From Carideicomes alvinocaridis (GTDB lineage: Bacteria > Pseudomonadota > Alphaproteobacteria > Rhodobacterales > Rhodobacteraceae), in NCBI GenBank assembly GCA_005473895.2, contig SRJI02000002.1, forward strand, positions 1 through 64,000: 64,000 bases of DNA, written 5' to 3'. Position numbers and translations under genes: made by a program. This document shows positions 54,211 through 62,173 of this stretch, one piece after another (the stretch's first letter is position 1; every line of letters begins with the position of its first letter). A model generated the notes under the pieces. It was not told the DNA's origin, searched no databases, and saw only the letters and a program-made list of their open reading frames with translations.

Positions 54211-55470
54211 CATTAGCGGAAAGGTCGATGATGACCTAAGGGGCCGTCAGACTCTGGGGGCGTAGTTTCTCCGTTCCATGCTGTCCTCTTTTGCGAACTC
54301 CGTGGTGACCAGGAAGTTGTCAGATCGCTTCCATGGTCAGATCTCTTTGGGTGTCGAACCGTGTGCCGTGACGCAGGATGCTCCACGCCGTGCGGGCCAG
54401 CTTGTTGGCCAAGGCAATCGCAGCCTTGTTCCTGGGCATTCGGGATACGGCGCGTTCGAGCCAGGCTCCGAAGCTGAACGCCTGCCATCGGTGGGGGCGC
54501 ATCATGATCACCTTGGCGGCCTGCACGAAGAGCATGCGCAGGTATCGGCTTCCCCGCTTGGCGATCCGCCCGAGGATCGTGCGCCCACCCGTGCTGAACT
54601 GTCGGGGCACCAGCCCGACCCAGGCGGCGAAGTCGCGGCCCCGGTCGAAGGCATCGCCCCGGCCGACCGCCGCGACCATGGCCGTCGAAATCACCGGTCC
54701 GATGCCGGGGATCGACATGATGTTCGCGCAGTTTTCTTCCGTGCGGCTGATCTCCTCGATCTCCGTCGATACGGCGGCAATCCGGTCATCGAGCCAGAGC
54801 CAGTCGCCGTAGAGCCCGATCAGGATGCTCCGCATGCGGGCAGAGATCTCGTCGCGTCTCTGTTCGAGGATGGCCTCGAAGGAATTCCGCAAGGCGCGTA
54901 GCCCGCTGCGAACCGCGATCCCCTGTTCGATCAGGAAGGCACGGATCTGGTTGATCGTTGCGGTACGCCGCGAGACGAGCCGGGCCCGCACCCGATGCAG
55001 GGCCTGAAGGTCGAGCTGGTCCTGGCTCTTCTCCGTCACCGTCCGGAGGTTCGGCCGCAGAGCGGCTTCGGCGATCGCCTCTGCATCGTTGTAATCGTTC
55101 TTCTGGCCCTTGTTGAACGGCTTCACGTAGATCGCCGGAATGATCCGCGGATCGAACCCCATTTCGCGCAGCCTTCGGCTGACGAAATGAGCGCTGAGGC
55201 AGGCCTCCATCCCGACCACGCATCGCGGCAACTTCTCGAACGTTGCGTCCAGCGCGAGCCGCTTGATCTGCTTGCGCAAAACCACCTGACCTGAGCGGTC
55301 GAAACCGACCAGGTGGAACGTATCCTTGCCGATGTCGACGCCGACAACTGCCAGATCTTCAATGCTTCCTGTCTTCTTCGCACACATGGCTGCTTCTCCT
55401 TTGGCGCGGATGATCCCGGTACAGGATAACCCAACGGTGGGGGAAGCAGCCGGCACATCCCATTAGCGGA
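54211..55470 (-). mobile_element. IS110-family insertion sequence, about 1.25 kb
   Basis: One transposase gene is bracketed by the identical 10-mer CATTAGCGGA at 54211-54220 and 55461-55470. IS110 elements lack long terminal inverted repeats and recombine at short core sequences, so these copies may be the core/target repeats. About 100 bases of non-coding DNA lie after the transposase and about 75 before it; either could encode a bridge RNA. The exact ends are not proven. Confidence 0.75.
54320..55387 (-). CDS. IS110-family DEDD transposase (serine-assisted recombinase)
   Basis: A 355-residue intact transposase. The N-terminal RuvC-like DEDD domain (about residues 12-160) shows GVDIGKDTFH (Asp18), VVGMEAC (Glu) and DYNDAEAIAEA (Asp residues). 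The C-terminal Transposase_20 domain (about 220-330) has IPGIGPVISTAMVA and FAAWVGLVP, with the conserved serine region FSTGG. No frameshift, so the element may be active. The start at 55387 follows GGAG about ten bases upstream. Confidence 0.94.
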   Translation of the reverse strand: MCAKKTGSIEDLAVVGVDIGKDTFHLVGFDRSGQVVLRKQIKRLALDATFEKLPRCVVGMEACLSAHFVSRRLREMGFDPRIIPAIYVKPFNKGQKNDYNDAEAIAEAALRPNLRTVTEKSQDQLDLQALHRVRARLVSRRTATINQIRAFLIEQGIAVRSGLRALRNSFEAILEQRRDEISARMRSILIGLYGDWLWLDDRIAAVSTEIEEISRTEENCANIMSIPGIGPVISTAMVAAVGRGDAFDRGRDFAAWVGLVPRQFSTGGRTILGRIAKRGSRYLRMLFVQAAKVIMMRPHRWQAFSFGAWLERAVSRMPRNKAAIALANKLARTAWSILRHGTRFDTQRDLTMEAI

Positions 55471-55861
55471 CACTCTTCATATGATCGGAAGCTGCATCGC
55501 AGCGTCACCGAACCGGCCATTCATGAATCGCGCAGCAATTTTTGTTATTGAATTTTGGTGATGCGGGACCTTGCTGCTGTTCGCCCTGCTCCAGGTGACG
55601 GCAGCTTCGTGCGCTGAGTGGACAGAGGCCGCGTCTGGCGGAGGTCTAAAGTGTGCACCATCCGGCCATTGCCGGGGAATGCGCCGACCTCCAATTCGCT
55701 TATGCGATCCGCAGGCGCGCCGACCCAGCATCGTGCTCGGAAGCTTGCCGGCGGCTCCTCAGGAGAAAGCAATCAAGACCACAAGCTCATTTTGGGGACA
55801 CAGTTTGGCCGAAAACGCGGGGTAGCCGAGGTGACGCTGAAGCGCCTCCGGGACGATTTCG
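55471..55861. other. gene-free stretch right of the IS element, with repeat copy C
   Basis: Bases 55484-55543 carry part of the diverged repeat seen at 44051 and 52895. No gene is supported. It includes the upstream region of the sterol-desaturase-like gene. Confidence 0.45.
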
Positions 55862-57064
55862 ATGGACACATTGATGAACATGATTACAGCCGTACTTGAT
55901 CGACTGGTGGACGTGCTGCTCATGCCGTTCAACCCGGAGGCGCGGATCTACTTCGCTTATGTTGCTTCCTCCATTCTTATCGCATGGCTGATCTGGCGGA
56001 AGATCCGCAGGGACGTCGCCACCGCGAGCGCGAACGATGCGGAACTGGCGGAGGAGTCGTTCACGCGTTTTCTGTTTCCCAGGAAGGTCTGGACCCATCC
56101 GTCGGCATGGCTCGACCTGTACTATATGGTGTTTCACAAGGTGGTCTCGTATTTCCTCCTTCTCGGCCTCGGCGGCTGGGCAGTCTCGACGGGATTCCGT
56201 GCGACGTCGGGAGGCATGACGGTCAGCCAAGCTTTGGACGAGAGCGCTCGGTCCGGCGCTTCGGATTTCCTGATCGCGGTCGGCTACATGTTCGCGATTA
56301 TGCTGGTCATCGATTTCATCGGCTGGGCGATCCATTACCTACAGCACCGGGTTCCAATCCTGTGGCAGTTCCACAAGGTGCATCACAGCGCCGAGGTGAT
56401 GCATCCCATATCGAACTTTCGGGAGCATCCGATCGACAATTTCGCCTACAATCTCTTCATCGGGGTCGGCTACGGCGCGACGAACGGCGTGGCGGTCAAC
56501 ATGCTCGGCTACACGCCGAGCATGCCGGTGCTTCTGGGCGTACCGGTTCTAATGTTTCTGTTCAACGTCGTGGGATACAACCTCCGGCATTCCCACATCT
56601 GGCTGCGGTGGCCGGGACGGCTGTCTCTGATCTTTCCCTCGCCGGCGCATCATCACGTGCACCACAGCTCGCACCCCGATCATCTCGACAAGAACTTCGC
56701 CTTCATGTTTCCGGCCTGGGACGTGATTTTCCGCACCTACCACATGCCCGAGGACAACCGCGATGTGAGGTTCGGGACCGTCGAGGATTCGAGCGAGTTG
56801 AACTCGTGCCTGCGTCTCTACTTCGTTCCATTCCGCGACGCTTGGCGCGTCCTGCGGAACGGCAAGGCGGTTGCACCCAACGAAGGGAAACCGCGCCAAG
56901 CATCGCCGCCGAGTAGGCCTGCCGCTCCGCTTTGGATCGGGCCGCCGCCGCACGCGTTCCGACCGGCCGAGCTCACCTCCGAAGTCCCGGCGCGGGAAAA
57001 ACAGGTCGCGCGTCCCCATCGGCTTGACGAAGGCTACTTCGTGGTCCCACGCGGCGCAGATTAG
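55862..57064 (+). CDS. sterol desaturase / fatty-acid hydroxylase family membrane enzyme
   Basis: A 400-residue di-iron membrane oxygenase. Four or five hydrophobic segments lie between residues about 28 and 245. The histidine clusters are HYLQHR (HX3H), HKVHHSAEVMHP and HHHVHHS, the metal ligands of the family. It hydroxylates or desaturates a lipid, perhaps a sterol-, ornithine- or carotenoid-like substrate. The last 60 residues are Pro/Arg-rich and unlike the family; they run antisense to a TTHB210-like gene fragment, so the natural stop seems to have been lost. No good ribosome site is visible. Confidence 0.82.
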   Translation: MDTLMNMITAVLDRLVDVLLMPFNPEARIYFAYVASSILIAWLIWRKIRRDVATASANDAELAEESFTRFLFPRKVWTHPSAWLDLYYMVFHKVVSYFLLLGLGGWAVSTGFRATSGGMTVSQALDESARSGASDFLIAVGYMFAIMLVIDFIGWAIHYLQHRVPILWQFHKVHHSAEVMHPISNFREHPIDNFAYNLFIGVGYGATNGVAVNMLGYTPSMPVLLGVPVLMFLFNVVGYNLRHSHIWLRWPGRLSLIFPSPAHHHVHHSSHPDHLDKNFAFMFPAWDVIFRTYHMPEDNRDVRFGTVEDSSELNSCLRLYFVPFRDAWRVLRNGKAVAPNEGKPRQASPPSRPAAPLWIGPPPHAFRPAELTSEVPAREKQVARPHRLDEGYFVVPRGAD

Positions 57065-57375
57065 AACCGCCTCGAAAGGCTGCCCCGCGTAAACCGGATC
57101 GGTCACGACGAGCCAGTGCTTCCCTTTGCCGAGATCGGATCGAATTCCGCCGGGGGCACGAAGTTCGGCGGCATCAACTCTACCGAGGACCGTTTAGCTG
57201 GCTTCTCCATGAAGAGCATATCGGCCGGGTCGACGGCCAGCCGCTCGGCCCGCGTCGTGACGTAGAAGTGCACGTCGAAATGCGGTACGCCGAAAAGATC
57301 GCCGGGGGCGTGGGCACGCGGCAGCCAGTCGAGCGAGAAGTGGTCGTATCTGTCCAGGGCCGCCGCCTCTGGTAG
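56980..57375 (-). pseudogene. fragment of a TTHB210-like (DUF5602-type) exported protein, frameshifted
   Basis: Two minus-strand frames encode parts of one protein. The first reads DHFSLDWLPRAHAPGD, then GVPHFDVHFYVTT ... ADMLFMEKPA. After a shift near 57125-57150 the other frame continues GKHWLVVTDPVYAGQPFEAV and EVAFVKPMGTRDLFF. The pattern HAPxxxxxVPHFDxHFY ... GxHWxD ... F(V/L)EPM is known to me from TTHB210-type proteins. The N-terminus with its signal peptide is missing. The 3' part overlaps the sterol-desaturase-like gene. Confidence 0.6.
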
Positions 57376-57424
57376 CGGCCCGGTTCACGAGACAAATCTC
57401 TCACGGAACTTGTGCAGCAGCGCC

Positions 57425-58567
57425 TTAGTGACTTCCCCATATGAGACGCCGCTTCTTCTTGGGGGCGAAGACGACACCGCAGCCTTCGAAGAAAGCGCGC
57501 ACCGCCGGGGTTAGCATCCCGCGCCCGCTTGCATACTGAGGCAGATCGAACCCGCCGCCGTAGTTCAGTTCGACGACGACAGGACCATCCTGCGTGATCG
57601 CAATGTCCGTCGATTGATAGCGGATCGGCGCAAAAAGCTGTGCTGCGCGTTCGTTGATCTCGAGCAACTGGGACCAAAACGGCAATTCGAGACCCGTCAG
57701 GCCGGCGCTTTCGGGGTGGTCTTCCAGATACTCCATTTCGATGCCGCGCCGGGCAACGGTGCGGATGCGGCCCGTCCCCACGTCGACATCGCAGGCAAGA
57801 TTGCCGGGGCGCCAGAACGCATCAGCGATATTGCCACCCTGCGGAAGCTTGATCACCGCGAACGGGCACAGAACGCCCCGATCGGTGATCATGTTGACCA
57901 TCCGGACCGTGGCGAGGGCCGAGGCATAATTGGACAGTCGAGAATGGTTCTTCAGTTCCCGCTGAACGACATAGGCGTTCTGACCGACGAACTCTGCAAG
58001 GAACTGCTCGTGGGTCATCGGGGCGTGGCCGGAGCAGGTGATCTGCGTCGCGTCGCCGGAGTCGATGCGGAAGGCGCCAAAACTGACCATGCCCGAGACG
58101 ATCTTGCAGAAAAGGGTCTCACCGGAATAGGTTTTCAGCAGTTCGGCCAAGGCGTCAGCGGACGCGATTTTCTGAAGACCCGGATAGGTCCGCGAAGATT
58201 TATCAAGAACGGCGACAGTTTCCGGTACCGGCACGCCACCCGCGTTCAGAAGTATCGCGGCCAGAACCTTGTCTTCGGCAGCGCTGATCCAGCCGTTGTC
58301 GTTACAACGGTGAGTGATCTGCCAATGCAAATCGTTTGAGATGAACTGATCACGTTCCTCCGAGGTGTACCGATCGACGTCGTACAGCCCGGTCCGGACA
58401 TATTCGACCATGTTCAGCCGACTGTGCGATTTCGCCATGCGGCTGAACTCCCGCTGGATTTGCACTGGCGAGCGTCCGGACTTCTTGGCGGAATAGACAA
58501 GCAGGTCCTGGTGCGAACTGTCACGCGCGGAGATGTAATTCGCTTTATCAATTTCGGCAGCGTTCAT
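57425..58567 (-). CDS. sugar-transfer-associated ATP-grasp protein
   Basis: A 380-residue protein. The C-terminal two thirds match the ATP-grasp domain found beside sugar transferases (ATPgrasp_ST type): NDKVLAAILLNAGGVPVPE-like segment AAEDKVLAAILLNAGGVPVP, then QNAYVVQRELKNH, the magnesium-binding region DIAITQDGPVVVELNYGGG, and a basic C-terminus. GAGGGA about six bases upstream supports ATG 58567. No polysaccharide genes surround it. It may ligate an amino acid or peptide to a sugar or lipid, but this is family-level inference. Confidence 0.78.
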   Translation of the reverse strand: MNAAEIDKANYISARDSSHQDLLVYSAKKSGRSPVQIQREFSRMAKSHSRLNMVEYVRTGLYDVDRYTSEERDQFISNDLHWQITHRCNDNGWISAAEDKVLAAILLNAGGVPVPETVAVLDKSSRTYPGLQKIASADALAELLKTYSGETLFCKIVSGMVSFGAFRIDSGDATQITCSGHAPMTHEQFLAEFVGQNAYVVQRELKNHSRLSNYASALATVRMVNMITDRGVLCPFAVIKLPQGGNIADAFWRPGNLACDVDVGTGRIRTVARRGIEMEYLEDHPESAGLTGLELPFWSQLLEINERAAQLFAPIRYQSTDIAITQDGPVVVELNYGGGFDLPQYASGRGMLTPAVRAFFEGCGVVFAPKKKRRLIWGSH

Positions 58568-59501
58568 GGTACATCCCTCACTTATGCATGGATTGGGTCT
58601 GGATCGGAAACAGCCTGCCGCCCGAAAATGGCGGAAGAGGGGCACAGATACGAAATCATCTGAGCGGAAGTCTGCCACGAGGCCGGTTCTATCTTTACCG
58701 CCGGAACGACGTAAGACGGCTCTCGCCGGAGGCTTAACTTGTCGCTTATGCCTTGAGTGCGAAGCTCTCCGTCGCCCGGGCGTTCAGAATGCGCATGAAC
58801 CGGTCATCCGAAGCTTTTCCTCAGATGACCGCGACGTCGGCTTTCCTACCATCCGACCGTGGCGCGGCATCCATCGCTCGGGGCTCTCCGACATGCGGCG
58901 GTGCAGAACTGAGCCCGGTGATCAGCACAGCTGAATGTCGGCTTCCACTTTTGTTGGACGATCGGATTGTCGTCGCAGCGAAGGTCCGGAGTCCGCCCTT
59001 CCTCACGGGTGACTGCGCAGGCGCGGCGTAAACCGAGCACGTGTGGCGACCGGCCGAAAGGTCCGCGAAGTTGACCTTGGGCTGCCACACCACGCTGCCG
59101 ATGGGCACGAATGACTGGTTCGGGGCCGCTGCTGCCTGCCAGGCGTCCGACCCCGCTGCGACGTCGCGTGTCCGCTTGGGCCAGATACTAGACCTTGACG
59201 CTACCCAGCGCCACCGCAGGGCAGCACCCCGGAAGCGGTCGTCGGAGAAATGGAGCAGTGTCGCCTTAGGATCGACCATGCGGACCTTACGGACCTTCGC
59301 CACACTTGCTCCATCGCCGCCGCAGGGCGGCCGGAGAGATGACCTTTATCTCAATATCGCGCCGAACGGATGGTCGATATTGTTGATGCCGCTGCGCCCC
59401 GTGCAGGATGCGGTGTTGGAAATGGCCCTGAGCCATGCACGGGTCTTGGCAAGTGAAGGGGCTGGGCGGGGAGGGCGGGCTATCATGCAGCCTCAGTAGG
59501 T
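58568..59501. other. gene-free stretch, decayed DNA
   Basis: No intact gene or convincing fragment. Short frames on both strands are not family-like. Segments such as GAATGTCGGCTTCC at 58933-58946 also occur near 52866-52879, linking this DNA to the diverged repeat family. Confidence 0.45.
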
Positions 59502-59740
59502 TCAGGTGCTGCGGGACGTCATGGCAGCTGCGAGGCAGGCGAGGAGACGATCCCGCTCTATGGGCTTCTCGACGCGCGGGGTCCCGTCCAGTGCTGGCGG
59601 AATGCGAATTGTGTCCGCATAGCCCGTAGCGAAAGCGAACGGGATCTCGCGTGCATTCAGAACCTGCGCGACCGGCCGTTGAGGTTGATGTCAAGGACCG
59701 CGACATCGAGTTCCTCCGCTGCGGCGACACTTAGGGCCTT
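59502..59740 (-). pseudogene. truncated, frameshifted FATGUY-type single-domain response regulator
   Basis: The minus strand encodes VAVLDINLNGR (phosphoacceptor Asp) in one frame and, after a shift near 59667-59678, VAQVLNAREIPFAFATGYAD and VEKPIERDRLLACLAAAM in another. FATGY and the KP lysine are the marks of FATGUY receivers, known to act in alphaproteobacterial general stress signalling. The N-terminal third is absent: the similarity stops at about 59740, where another truncated gene begins. Confidence 0.68.
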
Positions 59741-59748
59741 CTGCACCG

Positions 59749-60063
59749 TATCTCGACGGCCTCAGCTACGCCTTGCGCAACGAGCTAAAGGAAACCGGAG
59801 TTTCAGTCACCTGTCTCATGCCGGGACCGACCGAGACGGAGTTCTTCGACCGGGCCCACATGGAGGACACTCCCGTAGGGAAGGATGATGACAAAGATGA
59901 TCCCGCAATGGTCGCCCAAAAAGGGTATGACGCCATGATCAAAGGGCAAAGCGGTGCTGTGACGGGGTTCATGAACAAAGTTCAGGCAACCTTCTCCGGC
60001 CTGCTGCCCGACGCGATCATCGCCCAGATGCACCGCCGAATGGCCGAACCAGAGGATTCCTGA
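59749..60063 (+). pseudogene. 5'-truncated short-chain dehydrogenase/reductase
   Basis: In frame from about 59749: LDGLSYALRNELKETGVSV, then CLMPGPTETEFFDRAHMED and a C-terminal tail ending at 60063. This is the C-terminal third of a classical SDR after the YxxxK region. The Rossmann nucleotide-binding half and catalytic Tyr/Lys are missing. The truncation point coincides with the end of the receiver remnant. Confidence 0.72.
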
Positions 60064-60161
60064 TCCAAGGTCGCAGCTGATGGGCAGCCGCAATGCCGTC
60101 GAAATCCAGGCATTTTTGAAAGCTCCGCTGGAATGCCGAAATCATCGCTGCAGGCGGTCCC

Positions 60162-60425
60162 ATGGAAAAGCCATCTCGCCGCCACACACACTCTAGCACG
60201 GAAAAAGATCCGGACACGCCGTCCTATGACAAGGCCGCAGGAGGCTGGGGATCCCATCACGGGGTCAGCCACATGTTTGGAAATACGAAGCCTTCTGCCG
60301 TGGCAATGAACATCCTGTCACATCAGAACAAGGCGGGCGGGATAATAGCGGAGCCCGGTAGGGGCCAAGGGGGAGGAGAGGGTCAACAGCCCCTTTTCGG
60401 CGGCCTGTCATGCTTGCGGAAATAG
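60162..60425 (+). pseudogene. N-terminal fragment of an FdhF/YdeP-type molybdopterin oxidoreductase
   Basis: The first 60 or so codons read DPDTPSYDKAAGGWGSHHGV ... NILSHQNKAGGI, matching the start of YdeP-like formate-dehydrogenase-type oxidoreductases (pattern P-A-G-G-W-G ... N-K-x-G). The CxxC segment that should follow is absent; the frame diverges near 60345 and stops at 60425. The remaining 700 or so codons are missing. Confidence 0.5.
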
Positions 60426-60450
60426 TACCTTTGCATAGCTTAAGGTTTTT

Positions 60451-60478
60451 GGGCTGCGCGGTTTAGCCCGCGCAGCCC
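60451..60478. terminator. GC-rich hairpin, possible terminator
   Basis: A perfect 11-bp stem, GGGCTGCGCGG / CCGCGCAGCCC, with loop TTTAGC, 100 bases beyond the ferritin-like gene stop. There is no T tract on the minus strand, so it could be a 3'-end stabiliser instead. Confidence 0.4.
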
Positions 60479-60577
60479 CTGAGCTACCCATTTTGGACGC
60501 CGTCGGACCTTTCGGCTGGACCTAGCCGCTCCAATTTGTAGCCAGCAAGCAGCAGTCTGCCAAACCGCCTCGCAAAG

Positions 60578-61021
60578 TCAGCTGCTGACCTGTTCCATCC
60601 AGGTGCGGTGCCGGCGCTCGTCGGCCAGCGCCTTCTCGAGGATCGGGCGCAGCGTGTCGTCCGAGGCCGGGTTCTCGAGCGCCTGGGAGTAGGCTTGCAC
60701 CGTGTCATCCTCGTTCGTCTTCATCGCGCCGAGCATGGTCTTGTCGCCCATGAGGTCCGCCATCGCCACCTTGCCGGTGGTCAGCCATTGCTTGACGTCC
60801 CCCTCCTGTGGGGCCTCGATGCCCTTGCCGGAGGCGATCCCCTCGAGTTCGCGCACATGGGCCTCGTGATCCTGGCGGAACGACTCCACCTTCTCACGCA
60901 GCCCCGCGTCGCCGAGCCGTTCGATGACGGCCTCGTAGGCGGCCAGGGCGTCGTGCTCGAGCGCGAGCAGGTTCTTCACCAGGTCTTCCAGGGTGTTTTC
61001 GGTGCCGACGGTCGTTGGCAT
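60578..61021 (-). CDS. ferritin-like domain protein
   Basis: A 147-residue four-helix bundle protein of the DUF892/DUF2383-like group. Carboxylate/histidine patterns ALEHDALAAYE and FRQDHEAHVRELE, then ADERRHRTWME, could bind a di-metal centre. It starts 14 bases after the Mn-catalase stop, so both are probably one transcript. Likely role: iron or oxidative stress protection. Confidence 0.8.
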   Translation of the reverse strand: MPTTVGTENTLEDLVKNLLALEHDALAAYEAVIERLGDAGLREKVESFRQDHEAHVRELEGIASGKGIEAPQEGDVKQWLTTGKVAMADLMGDKTMLGAMKTNEDDTVQAYSQALENPASDDTLRPILEKALADERRHRTWMEQVSS

Positions 61022-61035
61022 GATCGGTTCCTTTC

Positions 61036-61860
61036 CTATTGCTGTTCCGATTGGGTGCCGGAATGGGGCCGCGCCTTGCCGAGGCTGGGCTTCTGTCCCA
61101 GAGGTTCCGGCTTGTCGCGCTTGCTGAATTCCGAGCGGCCGTCATAGGACGCGCCCGAGGTCCAGCGGCCTTCCGGGGTGGGCTCGTCCAGCGAGGTGTT
61201 CAGGAAGTAGTAGGAATGCTCCTGCGCCTCGTGGTCCTTCGGCGTGCTGTTCGGGATCGGCAGGGCGTTTTCCCAGCCGCCCAGCTCCTCGATCACGGCG
61301 AGCCATTGCTGCTGGTGCATGGTGTCGCGCGCGATCAGGAAGGACAGCATGTCCTTCATCCCGGCATCGTCGGTCATGTTGTAGAGGCGCGAGGCAAGCA
61401 CGCGGCCGCCGCTTTCCGCGGTCACGTTCGCCATCATGTCCGCGGCGATGTTGCCGGTCGCATAGACATGGCTCATGTCGAAGGGCACGCCGTTGGAGTT
61501 CACCGGCATGGCCGACAGGCCCGAGGACAGGATGTGGCGCGGGTTCGCCCCGCCCATGATCGCGTTGACCACCGGGTCCTTGGCCGCTTCTTCCTGAACC
61601 GTGAGCGGCGCCCCTTCGAGGTTGAGCGCGACCGCATGGCCGAGAAACTCGATATGGCTCAGCTCTTCGGTCGCGGTCATCATCAGCATGTCGCGATACT
61701 TGTCGTCGCCCCGCGCGCCCATCGCTTGGAAGAAATACTGCATCGCGACGCGGATCTCGCCTTCCACGCCGCCGATGGCCTGCTGCAGGAACTTCGCGAA
61801 TTGCGGATCGGGGGTGTCGACCCGGACCTCGTATTGCAGTTTCGATGAGTGATGAAACAT
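61036..61860 (-). CDS. manganese (non-heme) catalase
   Basis: A 274-residue di-manganese catalase, which breaks down hydrogen peroxide. Ligand regions visible: GVEGEIRVAMQYFFQ (Glu), TATEELSHIEFLGH (Glu, His), ANVTAESGGRVLASRLY (Glu) and ARDTMHQQQW (His). The C-terminus is the usual polar tail. The start at 61860 gives the family N-terminus MFHHSSKLQYEV. An EcfG-like promoter lies upstream. Confidence 0.93.
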   Translation of the reverse strand: MFHHSSKLQYEVRVDTPDPQFAKFLQQAIGGVEGEIRVAMQYFFQAMGARGDDKYRDMLMMTATEELSHIEFLGHAVALNLEGAPLTVQEEAAKDPVVNAIMGGANPRHILSSGLSAMPVNSNGVPFDMSHVYATGNIAADMMANVTAESGGRVLASRLYNMTDDAGMKDMLSFLIARDTMHQQQWLAVIEELGGWENALPIPNSTPKDHEAQEHSYYFLNTSLDEPTPEGRWTSGASYDGRSEFSKRDKPEPLGQKPSLGKARPHSGTQSEQQ

Positions 61861-62173
61861 TCTGGCCTCACATGTTACGGGTGAGCTTCCATAACTGGGG
61901 GAGCGGGATACTGTTCCCGGACAGAATATGGCTTTTTGGAACCGCAGCTCTTGAGGTGCGGGCGGGAGCATCCAAGTCCAAAGTAGTGCCGCCGAGCTTT
62001 ACGAAGTGCGCACTCCCGCGCGTGTCGAGCTTACAAGATCCAGGCTTGGGATTCCGCGGCCGCCAGCATCAGAGGGAACCCTGACTACCCGAGCGAGCGG
62101 GAGAGCAACTGCCTTGCGGCTAGAAATATTCCCGTGCGAATGTTGCGCTAAATGGTTGTCATGGGAGAATCCA
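61861..62173. other. divergent control region between Mn-catalase and histidine kinase genes
   Basis: Non-coding except possible upstream extension of the kinase frame. It holds the EcfG-like promoter described separately. No other motif was assigned. Confidence 0.5.
61893..61917 (-). promoter_or_regulatory. EcfG-like general-stress promoter for the Mn-catalase/ferritin-like pair
   Basis: On the minus strand GGAAC (61917-61913) is followed after 16 bases by AGTT (61896-61893), close to the alphaproteobacterial EcfG consensus GGAAC-N16/17-CGTT. It lies 33 bases before the Mn-catalase start. Short motif, so moderate confidence. Confidence 0.5.

Noticed and set aside
58821-59303. 160-codon minus-strand frame
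   Set aside because: No ribosome site and no family resemblance; it lies in decayed repeat-like DNA and overlaps equally good frames on the other strand.
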